NCBI GenBank assembly: GCA_015501595.1
Contig: JADNRX010000006.1
Coordinates: forward strand, 124,001-188,000
Reading direction: 5' to 3'
DNA: 64,000 nucleotides
Source of the DNA: Hymenopellis radicata
Lineage: Eukaryota; Basidiomycota; Agaricomycetes; Agaricales; Physalacriaceae
Positions 36,901-50,689 of this stretch are shown here, one piece after another (position 1 is the stretch's first letter; the number at the start of each line of letters is the position of its first letter). The notes under the pieces were generated by a model. The model was not told the origin of the DNA. It made no database searches and saw only the letters and a list, made by a program, of their open reading frames with translations. The position numbers and the translations under genes were made by a program.

Positions 36901-38199
36901 GACGAGACAGTGCCACATCGGATAGTAGAGCGCGTGGGTGGATTTTTGCTTGTAGACGCCCGCCAAGTGGCTAGTAAAGACTTTCACATTGAGGGGGTGA
37001 GCAAACACGCCATAATCCGACAAAACGATGAGGGCGGCAATGACGGGGATTGTCCAGTACGGCTTCTCCGACTTTCTCCACTCCTCCGGATTCAGGGAAA
37101 CTTTGACTTTCCCGTTCTGTGATTGTCCTGCAGTCTTGGTGGAGTTCTCGTTGATAAAGTTGCATACACCCCGTCCAATGTGGTCAACCAGAAATGATTC
37201 CATGGCCGGATGAGCAAGCTTCACCAAAGCATACGACACGAGAGTACGTCCAGCTTCTTGGCGTAGCTTAAGAGACGTGTGCATGAGCAGAGAGAAGACC
37301 TCTGGTAGGGCCCTGTAAAGGGGCGCCATCGCATCAATCTGATGAGCCGTCAAAAGGTTGCTGACAGCCTTTATCGGGTGTTAACACCTTGTATACGTTG
37401 AGATAGGGAAAACTTACTCTTAAACAGACCAGGCGAAGCTCTTCAGGTGCCTCTTCATCAGCCAGGCCCTCCTGCAGAAATTTGACGGATTTAGATATGT
37501 AGGAAGTCGACTCCTGGACGGGCAGTCTCTGTCTTCCAAGAAGAAAAATCAGAGCCTTCCAAGTGCGTTCCCTCCCAGCCTGTGGAAGGTTTTCTTCCTT
37601 TAAAACCACGAAGACGCTTTTCATTAACTGGTCGATGTGGTGGGCTGGTTAAAATTAGCCAGGGAAAAGAGACCGAGGGATTGATGCATACCTCTGATTT
37701 GGGAATATAGAATAGGAAAGCGAAGGATATTCGAGAGTAAAGTCGCTGCGCTGAGCGGAAGGCTGAAATGATCTGAGAGAACTCTAAGCGCTTCTTCACG
37801 GCTCACGGACGGGTCCAAGAGAGGCTTAGCCATGAAGATCCTCATGTCTCGTTGGATAGCGGCAAACACGTCTCCAGAATGGGTGTGAAGAAGTGCAACG
37901 AATTTATGTCGATGGGTGTTGTCAAGTACGTCGTTAATCTCCACACGAAATCGATCATTAATTGAACAATACGCCTCAACGACGTCCATGCGAGATATGT
38001 TCCTGGGGCTGGTCACTGACCTTGAGAGAGTCGTAACGGGGGACGTAAAGTAATCCTTAGTTGGCGTGAGCGGTTGAGCCATTATGGCTTTAGTAGGAGG
38101 TCGAGGAGGAATGAGGGTATCCTTGGGGTATGGGGAGTCGTCGTGAGACGCGATTAGAGGCCGGTTCTCTTTTCCGATGGTGATAATGGGAGAGGACAT
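33923..38199 (-). CDS. RIF1-like protein, paralogue B
   Basis: Start MSSPIITIGKENRP at 38199. It has the same architecture as paralogue A: N-terminal KENRP, a long HEAT-like helical region (for example LMHTSLKLRQEAGRTLVSYA and HPLNVKVFTSHLAGVYKQ), and a disordered C-terminal half. Shared segments such as A's FNLFWQRSF and B's FERFWDEKY place the two as paralogues. Differences: the N-terminal SILK of A is replaced by KAIMAQ and no RVx[F/W] precedes it; the C-terminus carries a highly acidic stretch near 34250-34500 and ends in a short helix (FEAQKIVQDLNNQIFHGMGR). It may have lost PP1 docking. At least eight exons; junctions were only partly checked. Confidence 0.7.
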
Positions 38200-38833
38200 G
38201 AGGATCGCTCTCTGGCCGGGAGCCTTAAGGCAAATGTAGACGGTGAGGTGATTATACACGTGGATGGATCCGAGGTCGAAAAAATGCGAGGGAAGTTGGG
38301 TGACGCGGTGCGGGATAGTGATGCACGAGAAGGCGTCAATATGTACAGTCGATGGCCTATGTGTGCCACATAGAAGCCAGAAAAAGACAGAATATTCACA
38401 GGAAAAATAAGCGGATGAGAGGGAGTTGCCCAGCCGCACCCGATGCACTGACGGCAAGGTCGTGGTGGTGGACAGGAAGACAAGGTGATCGGTGATCGCA
38501 TTCAACGGCGCGTTGAGATCACATGCATGATACGCATAAGGCAATTCCGCATTTGGCCACACTTCCTGACTCCGCTCTCTCCGACTCTCTTCCATGCTGA
38601 ACCACCGCCTGTTGGACCCGAAATGAATTCGTTGCCCTGCCAAAATGCCGCAATATACAGCTTCCTGTGTAATTCCGCCACAAACGGCATGATCGGCGAC
38701 TCTCCTTCCGGATTTGTATAAAAGCTAGAAACGAAGACATGCCAGGCAGCTTTCGTCCACATCCTTTGCACACTACTATCTTGTCTCCAGTTTTCTCTTT
38801 TGCTTTCACCCGCCTTTTGAACACACGCTGGAC
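38200..38833. promoter_or_regulatory. Divergent intergenic region, RIF1-like B and Kre9-like gene 1
   Basis: 634 bases, no gene. TATAAAAG at 38717-38724 lies 110 bases before the Kre9-like ATG. A - strand open frame continues upstream of the RIF1-like B ATG, but its composition is not protein-like and KENRP-type starts are typical. Confidence 0.5.
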
Positions 38834-39389
38834 ATGATGTTCTCTCTTCTCATCCTCGCTATTCTCCTGGTCTCCGCCAATGTCGAAGCCGTCTACGTAC
38901 GCGCTGAGAAGACGAACCGCGACGTGTACAATCCGAAAATAACTAGCCCCACTGCCAAAACTGTATGGGTCGCCGGAACGACTGTCAGCGTTACGTGGTC
39001 AGTCTTCTCGTCGTTTTCCTTACTTGAGCCTAATGCACATCCAGGGATACAAGCGACGCACCGCAAAACATTACTAATGACCGAGGGCGAGTTGTTCTTG
39101 GTCAGATAAATAGCTACAATCACAGCGAGCACCTTGATTTCGGTGCGTCGAATACTACCGACGCCACACTATGTACTCAACGCCACAGATCATCCCCTTG
39201 CCGCAGACTTCGACATAATGGACGGCAACGTGTCCTTCGCCGCGCCTGACGTTCCAGAGAACAACAATTACTGTATTGTCCGTAAGTACTGTCATCGGTC
39301 TCCCAACCAGCTGTCGTATCTGACTGCTTCGGCCAGTCTTTGGCGACTCGGGTAACGCGAGCCCAACATTCAGTATTATCGAGCCGTAG
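38834..39389 (+). CDS. Small secreted Kre9/Knh1-like domain protein 1
   Basis: Exons 38834-38997, 39045-39142, 39189-39281 and 39337-39389; 135 residues. A signal peptide (MMFSLLILAILLVSANVEA) is followed by one beta-sandwich domain with the family signature ITSPTAKTVWVAGTTVSVTW and the closing LFGDSGNASPTFSI. This fits the Kre9/Knh1 N-terminal (Ser-Thr-rich GPI-anchored family) fold, linked to cell-wall beta-glucan in yeast. The family's Ser/Thr-rich tail and GPI signal are absent, so the protein is probably released. A TATA box precedes it. A paralogue with similar intron positions follows 280 bases downstream: a tandem pair. Confidence 0.8.
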
Positions 39390-39595
39390 GACGTACATCT
39401 GGTCTTCTTGGTGTTGAAAATGCCTCGTTCTTGTGCTGTTATACTTTGTAGCGTTGTTCTTGCTTTGTACGATTGACTGCGGGGATAATCGATAGTCAAG
39501 TAACTTTCTTATTGCTCCACGGGAAAGGATCGGTCTTGCCTTACTGCATTTAACGCCGCGGACTGAAAAGGAAAATACGAGAAGCCCAACTTGCC

Positions 39596-39603
39596 TATAA
39601 AAG
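39596..39603 (+). promoter_or_regulatory. TATA box of Kre9-like gene 2
   Basis: TATAAAAG, 67 bases before the ATG at 39670. The same octamer precedes gene 1 at 38717-38724. Confidence 0.7.
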
Positions 39604-39669
39604 GGCACCGCTGACTCGCCGAACCTCATCATACCCTCTTGCCTTCCTACTACCACTCACATTACCGTC

Positions 39670-40245
39670 ATGTTCTCCATCATCGTCCTCTTTACCACTC
39701 TCTTTTTTGTACTCGGCGTGGTCGCCTATCCCGCAGGATCGACCCGGCCACAAAACCTCATCGTTTGGAACCCGCAAATCACCTCGCCCAAGCCTGGTGA
39801 CAAGCCATGGGTCTCCAATGAACGCCGCAATGTAACATGGAGTGTGTATCGTCGCATTGACTTCGGCGATTCGTACTAACTACGCCACAGGCATCGACGA
39901 TATTCCTCCGGAGAAGAGGAACGAGACTGGCAAAGTTGTTCTTGGACACTGGGATATGGACAGGAAAAACGAAAACTTGAATTACAGTGCGTATATGCGT
40001 GTTCAGTTTCATTCTGGTCGTCTCACTGTATACTAGCGCATCCCATCGCTCGTGACTTTCCACTCATCACAGGTTGGGTCGAATGTACCATGCCTCCCTA
40101 TGTTCCTTCGGGCGAGCAATACTTTGTCGTCCGTACGTGCTCCTTTTTGCCCTCTCGTCTGTTCTCTCATGCCTTGAAAGTCTTTGGTGACTCTGGGAAC
40201 ACCTCACCAACGTTCAGTGTCATAAACAACAGTTCTGCCTATTGA
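39670..40245 (+). CDS. Small secreted Kre9/Knh1-like domain protein 2
   Basis: Exons 39670-39841, 39891-39986, 40073-40132 and 40181-40245; 130 residues. Signal peptide MFSIIVLFTTLFFVLGVVA, then VWNPQITSPKPGDKPWVSNE, RRNVTWS, the polar KVVLGH strand and LFGDSGNTSPTFSV, all aligning with gene 1. Two potential N-glycosylation sites (NVTW, NETG) lie in the mature part. Four exons in each paralogue and corresponding splice positions show a simple tandem duplication. There is no GPI tail. Intron 2 is longer (86 nt) than usual in this window. Confidence 0.8.
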
Positions 40246-41196
40246 TCGGACTCCTTCCCCTCCTTGCATCGTAATGCCGCTCTTTGCATCGGACGCGTCT
40301 TCAATACCTTTGGAAATACTCCCTAATAGTCCTAGCTTTGTTGAAGTCAGTCTACTCACGTACACCCTAACGCGGTTTTACTTGTACCTACGTATTTTAA
40401 TCATTCGTCGCATACTTTCTTGTTCTCGCTACTCTTTTCGTTTGACCACTAGGTAGCTTGTGCGCGTTATCCAGGGGAATGCATTTTGGGTTTTAAATGA
40501 AGTCAAAGTCAGGAATGAGGCGAATATATCTTTCGGGTATTGCGTCGTAGAACCCATGCCAATGTCGCAAGTGAGCAATGTAGATTGCACGTCAACTAGT
40601 ATCCAGCGATCTATGGAGAACTGATAAGTACTGGTTTATTGAAGAGCACAGCGCAAAACAGAGAATCAGTACTGCAAAGCAGTCACGATGATCTCACGCG
40701 TCTCGACGCGCCCGACGCTCCATACGTCCCTCCCCAGTATGTTCGCACGTAACCACACGCCACAGGCATAGACTTGAGTCCGGACGCTATTGACGTGCAC
40801 CACTGTGACATCCGTTCAGAGGACCACTGCTGAGACCACCCACGCAGAGTGGGGCTATGTCTGCGCGGGCTCGGCTAGGATGTTTGGTCGAGAAGGGAGG
40901 AACGCCGTTTCGTGGGACGACGCATAACGAGACTCGACCCTTTTACTTGGACATCATGTTCGAAGACGGAGGGAGTGCACATACCACAAGTCTTGGCCTT
41001 CTGCCTGGCTATTGGTAGTCCGGAAATCGGATAGAAGACTAAAACGTGAGATATACTCAGCGTGGCGCAATGCTTACTCAGAAGCTTAGGATCTGGTCAG
41101 GTATTCAAGAACCATTCCCAATTACCGTTATATCCACTGAATAGTCAGTACACAAAAGCATCGCAAGAAGGGGATATATATGCGAGAATATGATGT
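40246..41196. other. Convergent intergenic region, Kre9-like pair and EBP-like gene
   Basis: About 950 bases without a gene I can support. Around 40725-40800 the text CACGCCACAGGCATAGAC resembles the second exon start of Kre9-like gene 2, but the likeness does not extend, so a third decayed copy is only a possibility. Confidence 0.4.
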
Positions 41197-42084
<888 letters not shown>

Positions 42085-42331
42085 TGTGGGGGGTCAGAAC
42101 AACCTAAGTTGAGAAAGCAAAGAATTGAGGCCGGATGAATCGGGCCGATATAGCCGCCAATAACTTGAGTCGCTCTCTGATCTTATAGACGCCTGCAAGC
42201 TCGACGTCTACGTTTCTCAAGCAATTAAAAGGAAGTTTATTGACATTCCGCGAGAGCCGGGGATCGTCTTCCCCTTGCGTTGCAAACTTCATGCCATTGA
42301 TAAACAAGTAAACGAAAGGTATCTGCATCCC

Positions 42332-44662
42332 TCAAACGGGGTTTTCAAACAAAATCGCGTTCAATGTTTCCATGGCTTCCTTCCGGTACGTGTCGTCAGT
42401 GATATTCTCTGACACAGAACCGTCATTGAAAGAGACCAGTTGCGGCGAGTCGGTTGTCCATTTGGGCCAGGTGATTCCAGTGTCACCATTACTATTAGGG
42501 TCCAAGTTGGCGACGAATCGGATAAGATAGTCCTGCAGATCGCCGCCTAGAGCATAGGTATTCAACGAAACATCGCTGCCGTGGAAAGAACCCAGGAAGG
42601 GTGTTTGCTTCAGACGTCTGTGTACTGCGAACAAGGTGAGTTAGTCAGCATGAAGAAAACAGCAATGGCAATCTGTACCGTAGCTGTAGATGTCCTGTTT
42701 ACCGGACATCGCAGAGAGGAAGAATCTACGAGGACCTTGGAAGACAAAATCTCCTTGGAGAGCGGCGAGACGTTTGAATTGAGGTGTAAGGGCATTCGCA
42801 TCGCCGGTATCGAACGGCGATCCGTCCTCAAGCGATGAAGGATACACATCCATGAGTGTATCGATGTCATCCTCTGCCAGGAGAGGGAACAGGATAGTTT
42901 GCATATAATTCTTCATGTCGGCGTCGGTTCTAACCACAGACAAAGAGTTTTAGCTCTCGCTTCAGAATTCTAACAATAACCCACGTAATGTTCCGTTGAG
43001 ACAACGAAAATATAGTGCCTTCGTCATCGCAGTCGCCTTTAAAGATGTAGGTTGGCGTAATTCACAATGGCACTAGGAGAACAACGTACCGCTGACAACA
43101 GGCACAGCGGCAATTTTGCCCTGCTGTACCAGGCGTTGCGCATCGTCCGTCAAAAATATGCCATCTGTACGAGGCATCCATGCCACATTCAGCGACTAGT
43201 ACTTGCTGGTTAGCGCACTAAGACACGAATATCACGGTACTGTCACCTGGAAGTCGAAAATGAAGGGAGAGGCATCAACGGCTGCCTTAAGACTCTCGTA
43301 AGGAACTGTCCTAAGGCATGCTAGTGTATCGGGGGAACCGGTGCATCCTGTCTTGCTCACGATATCGTCATAGTCTATCGAGACAAATGAGCACACTCCC
43401 TAACAAAAGGCCTGTAACTCACATTTCTGGCCGTGTTCAATGTCGCCGACTGGAAGTGGCGAGCCCGATTGCATGAATGCAGCGCGAAAGAGCCCTTCTG
43501 AGTTTCCGTCATTCGCAATCAGTTGCGTTGCAACTGAGATCGCTCCAGAGGATTGACCCCAACTAGTTTCTCCGCGTCAACCAGAGCGAACCTTTGGAGA
43601 AAGAACAAGTCGGCTCACATTGTCACTTTTGTTGGATCACCACCAAACGCGTGAATGTACTTTTGAACCCACCGCAAGGCTAGACGTTCTTGACAGAAGT
43701 AACGGGGTAAGCAAACGTCAGAAAGTCAAGCTAGGAGGCCGACATACGGTCCTGTAAACCGAGATTGCCCACGCCAGCTTCTTTCACCTCCTTGCTTGCT
43801 AAAAATCCCCATGCTGAAAGAGGATGACGATTAGCTCCTACTAGAATGGCAAAGACTTACCTGAGAAACGATAGTTCATGGACACGTAGATGATAGGCTG
43901 TTCTATCTCGATTGAGCGGTTAACAATGACGCCTCCGTCGTACCTGTTGAGTTAAGGTGAGTAAATCTCATAGGCGAATATACTCAAAGTTGGCATACGG
44001 GGCAGTTCCTCCGACCTCGAATCCACCTTTCAAACAAACAGGCTCTATGAGGTCACTCTTCAGGAACTAGATCAAGAACTTTACCTCCAAAAATCGACTG
44101 TGCGAGAGTGAGAATAGAGTATCAGGGCTCAGAATGACTTGAAGAGCATACCACTACGACAGGAAGTCCTTGATACGGTACAGCGTCAGCAGGCTTGACA
44201 ACGTTGATTGATAAACCTGGAAGAGCGCCTTAAACTCTGGATGAGACGTGTAATGATCAGCTCACAGTCTTCGTCTGAAGGAAACGGTGGATTAAACGAC
44301 AAGACAAGGGCCGCTACATCCGCAGGAAGACCATCTGTGTTTGGTGCCACTCCGGACTGCTGTGGACATTCAGGTCCGAACGAAGTCGCGTTGAGAGTCC
44401 CAGTGTACGCGTCGACGGCTTGGGGAAGTCGAAAGAGAAGATCGCCTGTCCTATAGATGCATGTGAGACCATGGAGTACTACTACATGAGAGAGACGATA
44501 TTACGGAGCCTCTGCGAAAGGTATTCCGAGAAACTTATGAATCGTTCCATCTAATGACGTTCCAGTCACGATGGCGTCGTCCAGTTTCACCACTGGAGGG
44601 AGGCACGCAGCTCCGCGAATAAGTGCGGTCTGTAAGAACACTGAAAAGACTATGAGGAGCAT
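42332..44662 (-). CDS. Type-B carboxylesterase copy 4 (CE4)
   Basis: Partner of CE3 across the inverted repeat, with both C-terminal breaks of CE3 absent. It opens MLLIVFSVFLQTALIRG (signal-like), then LPPVVKLDD and FLGIPFAEAP. The nucleophile elbow reads WGQSSGAIS (still GxSxG), the acidic motif is DCDDEGT, and the His motif is FLGSFHGSDV. One change stands out: in the exon near 44090, where its sisters read WIYGG, CE4 reads SIFGG, replacing the conserved Trp at the oxyanion strand. The frame is open through the exons I could read. It could be active with altered properties. The ORF ends LNAILFENPV. Confidence 0.8.
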
Positions 44663-44702
44663 AATATAAATGCGGGGAGGGTCAGACACTGACTTCACTT
44701 CA

Positions 44703-46120
44703 TCAGGGAAATCTGAAATCCTACATAGATCGGGGCCTGTCTACGTAGGGTACGTAACAAGGGCCGTGTCTACGTAGACCTACGTAGATCTACGTACAGC
44801 CTGGTGAGCACTACATAGATCTACGTATAGTCTGGTGAACACTACATAGAACTATGGTAGTTGCCACTCACCTCTACATAGTGTACAATAAGTTCTGGTG
44901 AAGTTAACGGTGGTCGGCAGCGGCCATGGCGAAAATATTTTTTGGAGAATTAACGGGAGACCTCATGTGCACTGTCGAGGCACATCGCAGTATGTTGCAA
45001 CGAACTGTCCATCGTAAATTTTAAGTATTCGCGTCGATATCGTTCAGTCGTGGAAGAGAAATGTTGACAAGTCCAGTCGATCAATGGTCCGTGCGCAATC
45101 ACGTCATCCGCGGCAGAGCTCAAATTTATTTTCTAAACTCCGACCAGTCGTCCATCCTCCTTTTCCCCATGCCATTGCTTGTCTCTGTCACCTCGCTGTG
45201 CTTCTGGACGCGATTCAAACAACCGGGCCGCCCATTGGAGGAATACTTTCGAGCTGCACGACCGACAACGAAACAGGATTAACGACCAACAAAACCTGTC
45301 GAACGAGGAAGCGCGAGCTACGAAGAGCAAGACGTAACCAACCAGGAGCGAGACATGACCAACCAGGAGCGAGACACGAGGAGCAAGAGGAGCGAGCCAT
45401 GCCCTACGAGGAGCGAGACACGAGGAGCCTACGAGGAGCGAGACACGACCGACGACGACCGGCAAGGAGCAAGACTCGACCAACGAGGAACCACACGACC
45501 AACGTGGCTCCCGACTGCGACGAACAAGGCCTCCGACTGCAACCAGCGAGGGCCCTTCGCACAAGGAAGGAGACACAATCCGCGAGGAGCATACCATAAC
45601 CAATGTGCCAACAACAACCAAACAGGATGGGGGCCGACAACCTTCGCGGCGCCACTGACGAATCGCTCTCCCTCGGCGTCGCAGCGCGCCGTCACCGACC
45701 CCACCATATTCAGGGTGGTGCGACGTTCCAAGTCTCACACGCCGTGCTTTATCGCGAGCCGCCCTACCTACCGATATCTCTCCCTATTTATCATTAGCTA
45801 TCTTGTTGCATACATGTATTCATCTATCTGCCAATATATTGTGTTTTTCCTCCTCTTTCTGCTTGATTCTTCCCGGTATTATTCGTATTCAATGGAACCA
45901 TCGGAGGTGCTGCAGGAATATTGTATGTCTACTGTTAATGTACTGAAGGTATACAGGTGGTATATGTAGACCTCGGTGCATTCTACATAGGTCTACAGGA
46001 GATCTACGTACACCTGAGTGACGGCTACCTAAGGGCTACGTATAGGGGTACCTCTGTACCTGGGCTACCTGGCCTATGTAGACCTACGTAGACGTACATA
46101 GAATTTACAGTTTTTCCTGA
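44703..46120. mobile_element. 1.4-kb element with TACGTAGA subterminal repeats
   Basis: This sequence is absent from the matching place in the left arm (just upstream of CE3). Its ends, TCAGGGAAATCTG and TTTTTCCTGA, are imperfect inverted repeats, and both flanks are full of TACGTAGA/CTACATAGA motifs: 44730-44890 on the left and 45955-46105 on the right. The middle (about 45290-45490) is a purine-rich GAGCGAGAC/ACGAGGAGC repeat tract. Frames across it encode only Arg/Ser low-complexity text, so there is no transposase. Terminal plus subterminal repeats suggest a non-autonomous cut-and-paste transposon of unassigned superfamily. No clean target duplication was found. Confidence 0.65.
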
Positions 46121-46673
46121 TGTTGAACATGTCTAATGCTCAAGCGCCCAAGGGTCGGAAGGCTATGTGCTTCCAAAATTGGCTGCTCTCCCCCGTCATC
46201 ATCCCGTCCAGATCATGACCAAGAGCGGCACGAAATACGCGTCGCGGCGTCTTGAGGTCCATGAGAATCCAGGCTCCGAACCCAGCCGTCGTTGTCGTTT
46301 CGTTCTTAAGTCCAGGAGCATAGAATGAAGGAGAGCAAACGGAAAGATCGAGTGCCGGCGTGATGAATAGCTGAATATGCATGTTCGGAGTCTCGTGAAG
46401 TGGTGCCGAATTCGAAGACGTCCCAGTGGGATCTGACAGCCGTCTTGTATCAAATATTTCGGTCCGATCTCTCCCTCCTGGACTTAAGAACGAAACGACA
46501 AACTAACGACAACGACGGCTGGGTTCGGAGCCTGGATTGGTCCATATAGAGTTCCAGCATTACTCATGCACTAGAGGTATCCATTTCTGAAACGTTACTC
46601 TATCCCGCCTGTCCAAGAGGTTATGAAGTCGCGAGAGTTGAGTAGAGTTTGTGGACAAGGACATCAGAGCGGG
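46121..46673 (-). other. CE4-CE5 spacer with a 50-bp hairpin
   Basis: Matches part of the CE2-CE3 spacer in the left arm. It contains an inverted repeat: 46266-46318 is the reverse complement of 46475-46538, apart from an 11-base indel. A - strand frame (46140-46382) spans the loop and one arm but has no recognisable product. Confidence 0.5.
46266..46538. repeat. Inverted repeat (arms of about 53 and 64 bp, loop about 156 bp)
   Basis: The left arm begins AATCCAGGCTCCGAACCC and the right arm ends in its complement GGGTTCGGAGCCTGGATT. The extra 11 bases in the right arm (around AACTAACGACA) are the main difference. It could be a terminal-repeat element or a foldback remnant; the left arm of the large repeat has no comparable hairpin at the matching place. 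Confidence 0.6.
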
Positions 46674-46962
46674 TGTGAGGGTCAAGGCAAAGACCCTCCA
46701 ACTTAGTAAGATTGACGACGAGTTGCGGAGGAAAGTGGCTAAGTAGATAGCGTTGATTCGACAAACTAATGTAGTACGAGATTCGAGCTTATATAGTAAA
46801 GTATTCGAGTAACGGGTGGATTCGAGTCTGAGACTAAGTAAGATATAGGTGAGACTAAGTAAGATATAGGTAAGACGAGAAGCGAGGCTATGTACGGGTG
46901 GAGTAGGGGTAAGAAGTGAGTCGAGGAGGTGATTACCCGATCGGGAACGGTTGACCTTTACA
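46674..46962. mobile_element. Solo LTR, 289 bp, with 5-bp target duplication
   Basis: Starts TGTGAGGG and ends TTTACA on the + strand (TG...CA), flanked by GCGGG at 46669-46673 and 46963-46967. The homologous left-arm site (10837-10841 on the opposite strand) has one copy and no insertion. TG/CA ends with a 5-bp duplication fit an LTR left by recombination between the two LTRs of a retrotransposon. Inside is a short direct duplication of GAGACTAAGTAAGATATAGG near 46830-46870. No coding region. Confidence 0.8.
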
Positions 46963-46967
46963 GCGGG

Positions 46968-47131
46968 CCGACAACGCCGGCCGACCTTAGGTACGCCTGC
47001 CAACTCGACGTCTACTTATACCTAGTTTCTCAAGCAATTAAGAGGTAGTTTACTGACATTTCGCACTTCCCCCTTGCGTTGCAACCTTCATGTCATTGAT
47101 AAATAAGTACGAAAAGTAACTGCATCCCGGC
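46968..47131 (-). other. CE5 3' flank
   Basis: Non-coding; matches the CE2 3' flank in the left arm with small gaps. No terminator element was recognised. Confidence 0.4.
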
Positions 47132-49451
<2,320 letters not shown>

Positions 49452-50689
49452 ATTTCGAGGGGGAAATAAGATGGGGTCTGGCCATCTTGAGTCTACTCGC
49501 TCTATATAGCTTGTGATCTTGCGATGCCCAAGGAAAATGACAACCGACCGCCTTGCTCGATGGAGACAGTGCCAAAGACCTTATGGTAATTCACACAGCA
49601 CCGAACCATCCCGGCCCACTTCCAGCGCCACCTATATCACTCGAGGAAGCCAGCTCCAGTTAGGCCAGGGCCGGTATATAATTACTTACATTACTAGTAG
49701 CTTGTGAAGCGGGAAGGCGGTGTTGAATAGGTAGATTATGCTATGACAGTCATATACAGCTGAGGCTGCGACAAGGCCAGCGGGATAGCAAACCACAAAA
49801 TCCGGCTAGGCAACAGATGGACAGAGGCGGAAAGAAATAGCAATCACACCGCCTCGCATCGTACGCGGTCGTGATCCAAGAAAACCGTCCACAGGAGATA
49901 CTGAGAGGTCTCCCTCAAGGTCGAGAAGTTCGTGCAGATAAAGGTATGTGTAACAGCGGGCGTCCCGCGCACAGACTAAGAAAGTCGGGGATATATATCA
50001 CGTTAGACACCTGAGACGTGACGACACAATGACTGCAAACGGAGAGGGCGAAGCTCCATGTCCACTGAAGAGGTGAATCAGCAAAAAAGGTGGGATGCGA
50101 CATTACTAAGTAACAGTTGAGGGACGGAGCTTCAGGTGAAACGAAAGAGCATTAGATTGTCTGGGCGGACACGGAACGAGGGTGAGAGCCTCGGGGAGTC
50201 GTCGCGAATGAGATCCGGGGTCCTAAAAGGAGTCGGTGCTGACGGCAAGGACAAGAGCAAGGGCAATCACTTGTCCAACCTGTTCATTTACGTTGCAACT
50301 TGTATGAACGTGCTCGCAAAGTCGGATGAGGAGCGGGCCATTGATCCGATGGCTCTTCCAGACGAAGTAGAACCCAACTCTTGGACCTCCAGCAGAACCA
50401 GGGCTTAGAAGATACCAACGATTCTGGCCAATTCGCATCTGTGGGATGTGAGGGGATCTCGGGGAGAAAGTCGATGATACGAACGGTACAGGTTTTATTT
50501 TATTTCGGCCGCGCCACGTTCAATGTGCCTGTCATATCTGTTTTGAAATCTTGAGCGTCGTATTTTTGAGTGCGTCAATGCGTCTTCCGAGGCCCAATTT
50601 CTGTTTTTCACTTCTCGTTTCAATCGCGTCCTCCATCAGCAGGGATAACAAATGCAAGCCACCAACTTCGAATTATCGTCATTCAAGCG
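49452..50689 (-). other. 5' flank of CE5 and empty MITE site
   Basis: Matches 7589-8336 in the left arm up to about 50240. The hAT target sequence is present once (GAGTCGGT on the + strand, 50230-50237), so this is the empty counterpart of the left-arm MITE. From about 50240 to 50690 lies sequence missing from the left arm. An open frame at 50136-50408 on the + strand has no recognisable content. Confidence 0.55.

Noticed and set aside
40680..40830. Possible third, decayed Kre9-like copy
   Set aside because: Only a short CACGCCACAGGCATAGAC stretch resembles gene 2 around its first intron acceptor; the likeness does not continue into exon sequence on either side.
45355..45969. 204-codon frame inside the TACGTAGA element
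   Set aside because: It reads through the purine-rich repeat; similar lengths are open in several frames on both strands, as expected for a stop-poor repeat.
50136..50408. 90-codon frame in the CE5 upstream region
   Set aside because: The first part is the non-coding esterase flank shared with the left arm, where the frame is not kept.
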